The position numbers and the translations under genes are program-made. The notes under the pieces were generated by a model. It had not been told where the DNA came from. It made no database searches and worked only from the letters and a program-made list of their open reading frames with translations. Source: an uncultured Parabacteroides sp. (GTDB taxonomy: Bacteria > Bacteroidota > Bacteroidia > Bacteroidales > Tannerellaceae). Taken from it: a stretch of 64,000 bases of DNA. Numbering within the stretch: position 1 is the stretch's first letter; every line of letters begins with the position of its first letter. Of the stretch, positions 26,690 to 34,925 are shown one piece after another. The stretch spans positions 22,034 to 86,033 of the forward strand of contig NZ_CANTZW010000019.1 of assembly GCF_947855115.1 (NCBI RefSeq), read 5' to 3'.

Positions 26690-28849
26690 TCACAAATTTA
26701 TTCTTTTACTTTCATCTATGCTATGCTTCCGGTGAGATTCTTTCACCTCCAGGCCGCGATTTATACGGTAGGTCAATGAAATACCTATCACCGACCGGTT
26801 CATCCGCTCTTTTATAAACGCATGCTGGGTAGGAGCCATCACGCTCATTCTCGATATATTCGAATGGAAAATATCCCGTGCGAACAACTGGATCGTTCCC
26901 TTGCCCTTCCATATCTTTTTCCGGATACCGGCATTTATTTGCCATAACGGATAGATCGTAGCTTGCCCTGCTGCCATTTTCCCGTTATAGAAACCGACAA
27001 GCTCGGCGCTCCAAGTCCGGGCAAAGCGAAACTGATTCGAGATACCGATATTCGGTGTCCATCTCTTATTCACCTTCACTTGATAATTCTCGGGTAAACG
27101 ATACCGGTTATAGATCAAGGAAGCACTGAGATTCACGTCCCAAAAGGAGGTCAGCGGCAATTGGGAAGTGTTGAGCCGGGGCCCTACGCTGAGGCGGGAA
27201 GAAAGATTCTCCGGAGAGACATAGACCACATAATCTCCCTGATCCAGATAGCTCTTGATGATCACATCCTTCGTATAATTGAAAGCTAGCCCCGCCCGGA
27301 ACAGATCACCGTGTATATAGGCTAGTTCCAGATTGTCGGATAATTCCGGGCGCAACAGGGTGTTGCCTTTGTCGTATGTATACTCATCGTGGATATATAC
27401 AAACGGGTTCAAATCCCGGTAATTCGGGCGGTTGATCCGTCTGCCGTAAGTAAGTGCCAGGCTGTTCCCATTCCCCAAGGCATACCGGACAGCGAGCGTA
27501 GGGAATAAATGCGTATAATGGCCGGTAAATGAGGAGTCTCTTTGATAAGCGTTGCCAGACTGCTGCCCCTCTATGCGGGTATTCTCCAGACGGAGGCCTG
27601 CCTCCAGACTTACCGAGGAGAACTTGGCGTCGAGCTGTATATAACCGGCGTTTATATTCTCGTCGTACCGGAAATCACAACTCAAGTCGCGATCCGGCTC
27701 CCAGCGGTCACCTTGCAGACGATTATAGTCCGCATTATTATCGATAGAGACGAAAGAGGTCTTGGCACCCGCATGAAACGTGAAGGATTTTGAGAAAGGC
27801 CACACCAGGTTCGCTTGCCCGGAGTATAAACGGATTCCTCCATCCATGTCCCCGAACAGGGTATCTCGGCTATTCAGGTATTGGTCTTCCTCGTATCGAT
27901 AACGGAGGTAGTCCATAGAGGCATCCAATACCCCGCCATCGGAGTTAAAGGTATGTGTCATGCACAAAACAGCCGTAAAATTATCTTGCGAACGATTCTG
28001 GTCGTTCAAGGTACGAAGTACCCCCTCGGTTTGCGAAGACCGCGTAGGAATAGATGAGTTCATATCCCCCTCAACCCTGCTACTCGCCAGATTACCATCC
28101 GTGGAAAGCCCGATCGTTGTCTTGTCCGACATCTGGTAATCGATCCCGAAACGGTAATAGTTGGATCGATTCTTCCATGTCCGATAGGAAGATTGTATCA
28201 TCTGCCCGCTCTCCCCTTCCGGTCGCCAGCCTTCCAGATAGTTTCTCTCCGCATACAGGTCATCGTAATCATCTTTCAAGGAATAGGAATAAGAGAGATA
28301 AAAGTTGAATCTATTCGTCCGTGCGTTCAGGGTGGCAGAGGCGAAGCCCTCCCCGTATTTACCTTGGTCATAACCGCCGCTCGCCGAGAGGTTCATCCCC
28401 TTTCGCAGTATCTTCTTCGTCCGTATATCAATGATACCGGAATTGCCGCTAGCGTCGTAACGGGCCGAAGGATGTGTTATCAGGTCTATTTTATCCGTGA
28501 TAGACGCAGGAGTAGATTTCAAGAGATTGATAAGATCCTGGCCCGATAAATAAGTGGGTTTACCATCCATCAGGATATTCGCTCCGTTTTGGCCATTCAA
28601 GAAAATAGTGCCATCGTTTTGTATCACTACTCCCGGAAGGCTGCTCAACACGTCGTAGAGGTTTCCCTGGCTCTGGGTGATGGAGGCATCCAACCTATAA
28701 GTCATCTTACCCGGTTTCATCTCTACCGTAGGGAGCTTTGCCATTATCACCACTTCCTGCAGCTTCTGGTCCGCTATCGTATCGACCTGCCCCCAACCGC
28801 TAAAAGGGCCGATAAACAATAGAACTATTATAAAAAGATTCCTGCCCAT
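26690..28849 (-). CDS. TonB-dependent outer-membrane receptor
   Basis: A 719-residue receptor. Signal peptide 1-21 (ends GWGQ), then directly a plug domain with YDVLSSLPGVVIQNDGTIFLNGQNG, ILMDGKPTYLSG and YDASGNSGIIDIRTKK; the barrel follows from about residue 170, with RPNYRDLNPFVYIHDEYTYDKGN in the family-typical outer-membrane-barrel region. The carboxypeptidase-like domain common in SusC proteins is absent, and there is no SusD gene nearby, so this is not a polysaccharide-utilisation receptor of the Sus type. The C terminus extends past the last strand with a charged tail (KESHRKHSIDESKRIN). It is directly followed by the kinase and regulator genes, so uptake and signalling are co-transcribed. 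Confidence 0.9.
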   Translation of the reverse strand: MGRNLFIIVLLFIGPFSGWGQVDTIADQKLQEVVIMAKLPTVEMKPGKMTYRLDASITQSQGNLYDVLSSLPGVVIQNDGTIFLNGQNGANILMDGKPTYLSGQDLINLLKSTPASITDKIDLITHPSARYDASGNSGIIDIRTKKILRKGMNLSASGGYDQGKYGEGFASATLNARTNRFNFYLSYSYSLKDDYDDLYAERNYLEGWRPEGESGQMIQSSYRTWKNRSNYYRFGIDYQMSDKTTIGLSTDGNLASSRVEGDMNSSIPTRSSQTEGVLRTLNDQNRSQDNFTAVLCMTHTFNSDGGVLDASMDYLRYRYEEDQYLNSRDTLFGDMDGGIRLYSGQANLVWPFSKSFTFHAGAKTSFVSIDNNADYNRLQGDRWEPDRDLSCDFRYDENINAGYIQLDAKFSSVSLEAGLRLENTRIEGQQSGNAYQRDSSFTGHYTHLFPTLAVRYALGNGNSLALTYGRRINRPNYRDLNPFVYIHDEYTYDKGNTLLRPELSDNLELAYIHGDLFRAGLAFNYTKDVIIKSYLDQGDYVVYVSPENLSSRLSVGPRLNTSQLPLTSFWDVNLSASLIYNRYRLPENYQVKVNKRWTPNIGISNQFRFARTWSAELVGFYNGKMAAGQATIYPLWQINAGIRKKIWKGKGTIQLFARDIFHSNISRMSVMAPTQHAFIKERMNRSVIGISLTYRINRGLEVKESHRKHSIDESKRINL

Positions 28850-29450
28850 ATCGTTTTTATTTCAAAACTACATCCACAGGAATATCCAATCAAATTATTG
28901 TGACCAACGGAAGTATTCAGGGGATGAAAGGTAAGAGTACACACGTACATCACAATATACACCCCATTCAAATTGGAACGGAACTTACATTTTGACATTT
29001 TGTAAACCTACCCTCTGAGGAGCCTATTATTCCGGACAAAGATACAAGGACTCCCTAAATCCACGTTAAAATATATTTAATCGTTTACTAATTAGATTGA
29101 TACCGAAAAACAGCCTTGCATTCCAGTAAAATCAATTCATCGTAGTTCATATTCATAGGCCTCTTTAGGCTTATCTTCGGGGTAGGATTGGGTTATAATA
29201 AGGTTATGATGCCCATTCACGACTACTTACAACCCTATTCACGACTATCAACAACGTCCAACAGTACTACTGGCGTTGCCCAACGCCGCCTAACGCATAG
29301 GCTTTCGCTACCTATCGTGCATAAAAACAACGATATTCTTATCCCAAGGAAGGTTTTATCGTCTCCCTTGCCTCCTAGTTCGGTCGATCTGTAGAAAGCC
29401 TCTGTCATGGTTAGCGACCTATGGGAAGCAAAAAGGCAGGATTAAGGCAT
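28850..29450. other. 600-nt gap without a supported gene
   Basis: Between the divergent-side start of the TonB receptor and the folE terminator. A minus-strand TATCTTTG at 29044-29037 could be the receptor operon's -7 box, without a clear -33 partner. From 29210 there is a direct repeat ATTCACGACTA (two copies about 23 nt apart) and a small perfect hairpin GGCGTTG-CC-CAACGCC at 29272-29287. No tRNA or coding signal was found; the short frame at 29188-29394 has no recognisable content. Confidence 0.5.
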
Positions 29451-29485
29451 AAAAAAAGCCGTAACGTCAATATGCGACGTACGGC
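29451..29485 (-). terminator. terminator after folE
   Basis: GCCGTAACGTC pairs with GACGTACGGC, followed on the minus strand by seven T, 28 nt beyond the folE stop codon. It ends the folE-SPOR-tpiA group. Confidence 0.88.
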
Positions 29486-29512
29486 CCAATGGGATAATAA
29501 CAGGATACCGGA

Positions 29513-30103
29513 TCAGCGATTATGCTTGATCAGGTTCATGAACTCCTCGCGTGTCTTGGCTTGTTGGAAGAAGCCGGTGAAATCAGAGGTAGTCGTCAAG
29601 GAATTTTGTTTCTCCACGCCACGCATCTGCATACACATATGCTGCGCCTCGATCACGACCATCACACCCAGCGGATCCAAGGTCTTTTGGATACATTCCT
29701 TGATCTGCATCGTCATACGCTCCTGTATCTGAAGACGGCGGGCGAATATATCCACCACCCTGGGTATCTTGCTCAAGCCCGTGATATACTTCCTGGGGAT
29801 ATAAGCTACGTGAGCCTTACCGAAGAAAGGCAACATATGATGTTCGCAAAGGGAGAAGAAATCGATATCTTTCACGATGACCATCTGTTTGTAATCCTCC
29901 TCTTGAAACATGGCGGAACGGAGTACCGCCTCCGGGTCCTCGTGATATCCTTTGGTTAAAAACTGCATGGCCTTCGCCACACGTTCCGGCGTTTTAAGCA
30001 GACCCTCCCGTCCGGTATCCTCGCCCAGCAAGCCCAATATATCCTTATAATGGCCGGCTAAGGCCTCCCGGGTACGTAGCGTCTCTTCGTTTACTTCTGA
30101 CAT
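29513..30103 (-). CDS. folE: GTP cyclohydrolase I
   Basis: A 196-residue enzyme, standard length for FolE type I. Zinc ligands C86 and H89 are in [12 protein letters not shown] and C157 in [10 protein letters not shown]; the substrate loop [20 protein letters not shown] is intact. It converts GTP to dihydroneopterin triphosphate at the start of folate (and queuosine-type) biosynthesis in the cytoplasm. It starts 5 nt after the SPOR-domain gene and is last in the tpiA operon. Confidence 0.97.
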   Translation of the reverse strand: MSEVNEETLRTREALAGHYKDILGLLGEDTGREGLLKTPERVAKAMQFLTKGYHEDPEAVLRSAMFQEEDYKQMVIVKDIDFFSLCEHHMLPFFGKAHVAYIPRKYITGLSKIPRVVDIFARRLQIQERMTMQIKECIQKTLDPLGVMVVIEAQHMCMQMRGVEKQNSLTTTSDFTGFFQQAKTREEFMNLIKHNR

Positions 30104-30108
30104 TCTCT

Positions 30109-30615
30109 TTAATTTAGGGGAATTTTTATCTCTTCTCGTACGATATACATTTCCTTTCCGTATTTCGGGAAAGCCTCCATCAGCAGGCGCATCATATGAT
30201 AAGCCTCCTCATGCGAGCGGAAATCTCCTACACGCAACTTCCAGAACGGGGCGTTGTACGTGACATACGTCGGGACTTCGGGGAAAAGCTCCTTGATCTC
30301 TTTCTCCTTGCGGAAAGCCTCGTCTTTCGAGACCCGTTGGTTATTTCCGGAAAATACCTGTGTACGATACCCTTGTACCTTCAAGAAGGTAAGGCTGTCT
30401 GTCGTCTCTACGTTCGCTCCACGCATACGTTCTCCCACCATCCCGCTGATAGCGGCAGACTGGTTGATAACGACCTCGCCTTTTCCTAAACCGGGCTCCT
30501 TCAACGCATCGAATATGGTCGAGCGCTCACCCTCCGGCACCGTCTGGGCGAATAAGGATGAAGTTCCGGCCATCATAAAGGCGAATAACAATAAGATACA
30601 AGGAATTCTTTTCAT
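30109..30615 (-). CDS. exported SPOR-domain protein
   Basis: A 168-residue protein with a signal peptide (1-23, ending SSLFAQ) and a C-terminal SPOR domain (about 90-160: [13 protein letters not shown] block [19 protein letters not shown], then [20 protein letters not shown]). SPOR domains bind glycan strands stripped of stem peptides, often at division sites. The start [15 protein letters not shown] at 30615 is preferred because it begins a clean signal peptide; the frame extends 42 codons upstream without any coding sign. Gap to folE is 5 nt and to tpiA 70 nt. Confidence 0.85.
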   Translation of the reverse strand: MKRIPCILLLFAFMMAGTSSLFAQTVPEGERSTIFDALKEPGLGKGEVVINQSAAISGMVGERMRGANVETTDSLTFLKVQGYRTQVFSGNNQRVSKDEAFRKEKEIKELFPEVPTYVTYNAPFWKLRVGDFRSHEEAYHMMRLLMEAFPKYGKEMYIVREEIKIPLN

Positions 30616-30685
30616 AGACAGAACATTAAAAAGGGTATCTCTCCTCCCGTTCTCACCGGGGGGGAAAGATACCTTCTTATTATAA

Positions 30686-31444
30686 TTAATTAAAAGCCTC
30701 GATAATCGGCATGAATTTGTCAACGGCCAAAGAAGCGCCACCGATCAAACCTCCGTCTACGTTCGGCTTAGCGAACAATTCCTTCGCGTTGCCGGCGTTG
30801 CAGCTACCACCGTAAAGGATCGTGCAGTTATCGGCTACCTCGTTGCCATATTTAGCGGCCAAAGTAGCGCGGATATGAGCGTGGATCTCCTCGGCTTGCT
30901 CAGCGGAAGCGGTCTTACCTGTACCGATAGCCCATACCGGCTCGTAAGCCAAGATGATCTTACCGAAATCCTCGGCGGAAAGGTCGAACAAAGAACCGGC
31001 GATCTGAGCGTCTACCACCTCGAAGTGCTTGCCAGCTTCTCTCTCTTCCAATACCTCGCCGATACAGAAGATAGGAGTCAAGCCGTTAGCCAAAGCCAAC
31101 TCAACCTTCGTCTTCAAGATCTCCGGTGTCTCATGATAATAAGCACGTCTCTCAGAGTGGCCTAAGATCACATATTTAGCGCCCGTAGAAGCTACCATAG
31201 CGGCAGAAACCTCGCCTGTATAAGCACCCTTCTCCTTGTCGGCGCAGTTCTCGGCTGCGACACCGATCTTGTTTGTATCGATAGCGGCAGCTACGCTTGC
31301 CAAGTGAGTGAACGGAGTACCGATGATCACATCGCAATTCGGAGTCTTACCCTTCAAAGCCTCGTCCAAACCTTTAGCCAAAGCAAGACCTTCGGCAAGA
31401 GTAGTGTTCATTTTCCAGTTTCCTGCAACAATATTCTTTCTCAT
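30686..31444 (-). CDS. tpiA: triosephosphate isomerase
   Basis: A 252-residue TIM barrel with every catalytic element: K11 in GNWKMN, H96 in [11 protein letters not shown]168 in [13 protein letters not shown], and the phosphate-binding [10 protein letters not shown] and GGLIGGASL. It interconverts dihydroxyacetone phosphate and glyceraldehyde 3-phosphate in glycolysis. Central gene of the operon that also carries BT_3928-type, DUF1599, SPOR and folE genes; 36 nt separate it from the gene before. Codons are strongly biased, as for a highly expressed enzyme. Confidence 0.98.
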
Positions 31445-31480
31445 AACTTAATAATTTAAATATGTAATACAAATAAATCT

Positions 31481-32773
31481 CTATTCCGGCTTTTTCCCTT
31501 TCCGGCGACGGCGATTGCGCAAGGCATCGTATCCCCAAACCAACAACAAAGGTACGGTAAAACTCAATAAGTTGGTTATTAGCCGGGCATCTTCTTTCGC
31601 TTTCCAGTCGGTATTTCCTTCCAGATAGCCGTTTATGATCGTTTTCAGATCTTCCTCCTGCGGGATATCGTTGTAGTGCCATTTCATCAAGATCGTACCT
31701 TTCTTCAGCAAGACCAATCCGGGATTGGAGCGGATGATGGTTTTCAAAAGGACATCGTCGGCCATGAGGAACGGATACTCGGCACCGGTATTATCGCTCC
31801 ACGTGGCGATGGCTTCAGCGGAAGAGCCCGTCACGCAATAGAAACCCAGGCCATTCTCCAAGGCATAATCATATACGCTGTTGATCTCATCGATACGTTC
31901 GTCGTCCGCATTCTCCAGACGGGGGGCGACCAGCAGGAAAAGGCCTTTCGGATCGTCCAGCAACCGGGCGGTCACATCCGCGCCATCCTTGTCATAAATC
32001 AGGAATCCGGTGACGGGAGGAACGTATCCTTGTTTGATCAGCTCGGTCTTTGAATCTACGAAAGTCCACGTGCTATCATCGGCAGGAACATTTTCCAAGG
32101 AGAATTCTTTCCGTACGCCATCTTTCTCGTAAATGAAAGAATACGCATACTCGTCCTCCGGCGCACCTTCCGGCACGGACATCAAGGCCGGGATATTCGC
32201 TCCCAACTTATAGGGACGGAAATCCAGTATCGGCAAATGATTATAATTCCGGTAAGCAAAACCGATCGCAAAGACATACGCCCACAAAGCCACGAACCAA
32301 TAGACATGGAAGGTATAGCCTTGCAAAAGCCGTTGATTATGGATGAACACATAAATAGCGGCAGCCAAGAGCACGATATTCTTATAGAAGGTCTGCCAAT
32401 TACTGATTACCAAGGCATCCCCGAAGCAACCGCAATCCGACACGGGATTAAAGATCGCCAGGTACAACGTGAGCGGTGTCATAAAAGACATCATCAACAA
32501 AGTCAAGAAGGTCGTATACCGCCGGTACACCCCTAATAACATACAGATACCCAGCATGAACTCCAACGCAGACAAGTTGAAGGAGATCAAGACCGTGAAA
32601 GGTTGGAGCTTATCCAGCCCAAAGGAAGTCAGATAATCGCCAATCTTAATAGCTCCTCCCATGGGATCGACAGCCTTCACCGCCCCGGAGAAGATAAAGA
32701 CAACTCCCAACAACAGCCGACAGGCCTCCGCAATCACTTTCTTTACAGTCTCCTTATATTCCATGCAGCTCAT
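31481..32773 (-). CDS. BT_3928-family DoxX-like membrane protein
   Basis: A 430-residue membrane protein. The N-terminal 150 residues have four to five helices with the DoxX-like start LLGVVFIFSGAVKAVDPMGG; a soluble extracytoplasmic part (about 190-385) has a thioredoxin-like flavour (LENADDERIDEINSVYDYALENG, NPGLVLLKKGTILMKWH) but no CxxC pair. A last helix near 400-418 is followed by the basic tail RNRRRRKGKKPE. Electron transfer or thiol chemistry is plausible for DoxX proteins but unproven. The first ATG overlaps the DUF1599 stop codon (ATGA); a second ATG three codons later is possible. Confidence 0.85.
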   Translation of the reverse strand: MSCMEYKETVKKVIAEACRLLLGVVFIFSGAVKAVDPMGGAIKIGDYLTSFGLDKLQPFTVLISFNLSALEFMLGICMLLGVYRRYTTFLTLLMMSFMTPLTLYLAIFNPVSDCGCFGDALVISNWQTFYKNIVLLAAAIYVFIHNQRLLQGYTFHVYWFVALWAYVFAIGFAYRNYNHLPILDFRPYKLGANIPALMSVPEGAPEDEYAYSFIYEKDGVRKEFSLENVPADDSTWTFVDSKTELIKQGYVPPVTGFLIYDKDGADVTARLLDDPKGLFLLVAPRLENADDERIDEINSVYDYALENGLGFYCVTGSSAEAIATWSDNTGAEYPFLMADDVLLKTIIRSNPGLVLLKKGTILMKWHYNDIPQEEDLKTIINGYLEGNTDWKAKEDARLITNLLSFTVPLLLVWGYDALRNRRRRKGKKPE

Positions 32774-33315
32774 TCCTCGCCAAACTCCAGCTTGATCAAG
32801 CCGAAAAGGGCATAATTGATCATGTCCATGTAATTCGCGTCCACTCCCTCGGAGACAAGCGTCTTGCCCCCATGACTCTCGATTTGCTTAGTCCGGTAAA
32901 TCTTCATCAAGATAAGATCCGTATACGAGCTGATACGCATACCGCGCCACGCCTCATCGTAGTCGTGATTCTTGGCGTACATCAGTTCCTTCGTCTTCGT
33001 AATATATTTATCGTACAAATCCAAGGCCTCCTTTATCGTGATATCGGTCGTATCCGCAAATCCCAGCGCCAATTGGATCAAACCGATCACGCCATAGTTA
33101 ACGATGGCGATAAACTCCGGTCGAATTCCCTCGTCCACCATACTCGTTCCCTTGATCTCCAAGCTACGGATACGGTTCGCCTTGATAAATATCTGGTCGG
33201 TAACCGACTGGGGGCGCATAATCCTCCACGAAGGCCCGTAATCCTCCAACTTCTTCTCGAACAGCTCCCGGCACAGGGAGATCACTCGCTCGAATTGTTC
33301 CTTTGTATTTGGCAT
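32770..33315 (-). CDS. DUF1599 protein with internal duplication
   Basis: A 181-residue cytoplasmic protein of the DUF1599 (nucleotide-modification-associated) family. It consists of two similar halves: the first has DYGPSWRIMRPQSVTDQIF..RIRSLE..IVNYGVIGLIQL, the second DYDEAWRGMRISSYTDLILMKIYRTKQIE..MINYALFGLIKL. The shared pattern DY-x2-(S/A)WR-x-MR-x-(Q/S)-x-(V/Y)-TD fits an all-alpha NTP-pyrophosphatase-like helix bundle. Catalytic role and substrate are unknown. First gene of the DUF1599 - BT_3928 - tpiA - SPOR - folE operon; overlaps its neighbour by 4 nt. Confidence 0.85.
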   Translation of the reverse strand: MPNTKEQFERVISLCRELFEKKLEDYGPSWRIMRPQSVTDQIFIKANRIRSLEIKGTSMVDEGIRPEFIAIVNYGVIGLIQLALGFADTTDITIKEALDLYDKYITKTKELMYAKNHDYDEAWRGMRISSYTDLILMKIYRTKQIESHGGKTLVSEGVDANYMDMINYALFGLIKLEFGEE

Positions 33316-33419
33316 ACTATCCTAGATTATACCCGCGAATATAGGAAAAAAGCCGTAGATGTTCTCTCAAATTCAAGACAACAAAAGCTAATAAGGCAAA
33401 CGGGAAGAGGTTACAACGA

Positions 33420-33445
33420 AAAAAGCCGCTAACAAAGCGGCTTCC
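33420..33445 (-). terminator. terminator of the LysM/M23 peptidase gene
   Basis: AGCCGCT-AACAA-AGCGGCT hairpin followed on the minus strand by a T-run, 30-50 nt after the peptidase stop codon. Confidence 0.85.
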
Positions 33446-33473
33446 TTTCGTTTCCTTACATCTTATATATTAG

Positions 33474-34715
33474 TTATGAACAACGTAATGAGCGTCCTAA
33501 ACGCAACACGGTAGTCTTAGTGATACCATTCAATTCGCAAAGCTTCTTGACGGAAGTACCATATTTTTTCGCGATAGCGCCAAGTGTATCGCCCGATTTA
33601 ATACGGTGGTAAACCGGTGTAGCCTCCGTATCATTCATCGTATTCGCGCTTTTACCTAAAGAAGCGGTAGCGGAAGCGCCTGCCTGCACCGTGATTTTCC
33701 CGGAAGGGCTGGAAGCGGTTGATTTCTTCCGCGTTTGTTTTTTGGAAGTCGCCTTGGCCGCTGTCTCTATTCCGGCGTTGCAGCGAATAGACTGCCCTAT
33801 ACGCAACACCGAAGTGCTTTTCAATCCATTCAGACGGCAAAGCTCACCTACTGTCGTTCCGTATATACGGGCGATCTTACCTAAAGTGTCACCGGATTTT
33901 ACACGGTGGTAAACCAGTTGGTTATTGGAAGAAGTATAAATATTACTCTTACGTCCGTTGATCTTCACATTACGGAACACATATTGGTCTTGATGAGGCA
34001 CACAACTCTCGAAATCTATAATATCGGCGGGGTTGATAGCCTGGCCCAAGAAACGGGTCTCGAAATGCAGGTGAGAACCGGTGGAGCGTCCTGTATTACC
34101 TCCCAAGGCAATCGGGTCTCCCGCACGGACGATATCATTTATACCGACCAAGAACTTAGACAAATGGCCATATACAGTTTCCAAGCCATTCGGATGACGA
34201 ACCACTAAGTAATAGCCATATCCCCTGCGCTCGAAATTCTTGATACGCACCTTACCATCGAAAGCCGCACGGATCGTATCGCCAACCTGAACCTTTAAGT
34301 CAATCCCCCTATGCATCCTGCGCCGGCGAGGTCCGTATTTAGAGGTGACCCGAATCATCGTGTCGATCGGCAACACAAACGTCGAACAATCAATCACGCA
34401 AGAATCCGGCATATCCACCTTTTTACCCCGGAAAGGATTCACCCATTCATTCGTCCATTCACCGTATAGCTCATCTGCCGGAAACATCAAGTTCTCTCTC
34501 GCCTCTAGCTCCGCTCTCTCATTAATCTCCGCAAGCTCTTTCAGAGCCATATCCTTCTTAAAACCGACACGGTCGGCCATCAATTCCGATACACGTTTGT
34601 CCATCAATTTGTGGGTCGGATGGCTGGGGGTCTCCGGTTTCTCCGGATTTTCCGCACTCGCGGTCGATACCATCGCAGCGGCACAACAAATGAATAGATA
34701 TGTTTTTATACTCAT
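33474..34715 (-). CDS. M23 metallopeptidase with two LysM domains
   Basis: A 413-residue exported cell-wall hydrolase. A signal peptide (1-21) is followed by a helical region, a peptidase M23 (LytM) domain and two C-terminal LysM repeats (about 272-313 and 370-413, each starting YH-R-(V/I)-KSGDTLG). Zinc ligands H135 and D139 are in HRGID, the third is H217 of SHLHFE, with catalytic H184/H215. All catalytic residues are present, so it should be active, cutting peptide cross-links in peptidoglycan. The LysM units, joined by a Ser/Thr/Lys-rich linker, anchor it to glycan strands. Transcribed alone. Confidence 0.93.
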   Translation of the reverse strand: MSIKTYLFICCAAAMVSTASAENPEKPETPSHPTHKLMDKRVSELMADRVGFKKDMALKELAEINERAELEARENLMFPADELYGEWTNEWVNPFRGKKVDMPDSCVIDCSTFVLPIDTMIRVTSKYGPRRRRMHRGIDLKVQVGDTIRAAFDGKVRIKNFERRGYGYYLVVRHPNGLETVYGHLSKFLVGINDIVRAGDPIALGGNTGRSTGSHLHFETRFLGQAINPADIIDFESCVPHQDQYVFRNVKINGRKSNIYTSSNNQLVYHRVKSGDTLGKIARIYGTTVGELCRLNGLKSTSVLRIGQSIRCNAGIETAAKATSKKQTRKKSTASSPSGKITVQAGASATASLGKSANTMNDTEATPVYHRIKSGDTLGAIAKKYGTSVKKLCELNGITKTTVLRLGRSLRCS

Positions 34716-34925
34716 TTTTTGATAACTTTCATTCTTATAATTCAGGATAAAACAGCAATACCCGGCATCTCTGCCTGATTGTCAACTTGTCAAAGTTCGG
34801 AAATTTGAATAACCCGGCAAAATCGATTAACGAAAAATTTCTGCAATAACTTTTTGAGGAAGCGAAATTAGCGAACAAACAGATTAAATATCAATGCCTT
34901 GCGCAATAATATGTTTCACAACATA

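Noticed and set aside
29188..29394. 68-codon plus-strand frame in the gap before folE
   Set aside because: Low-complexity composition, no promoter, covers the short direct repeat and hairpin.
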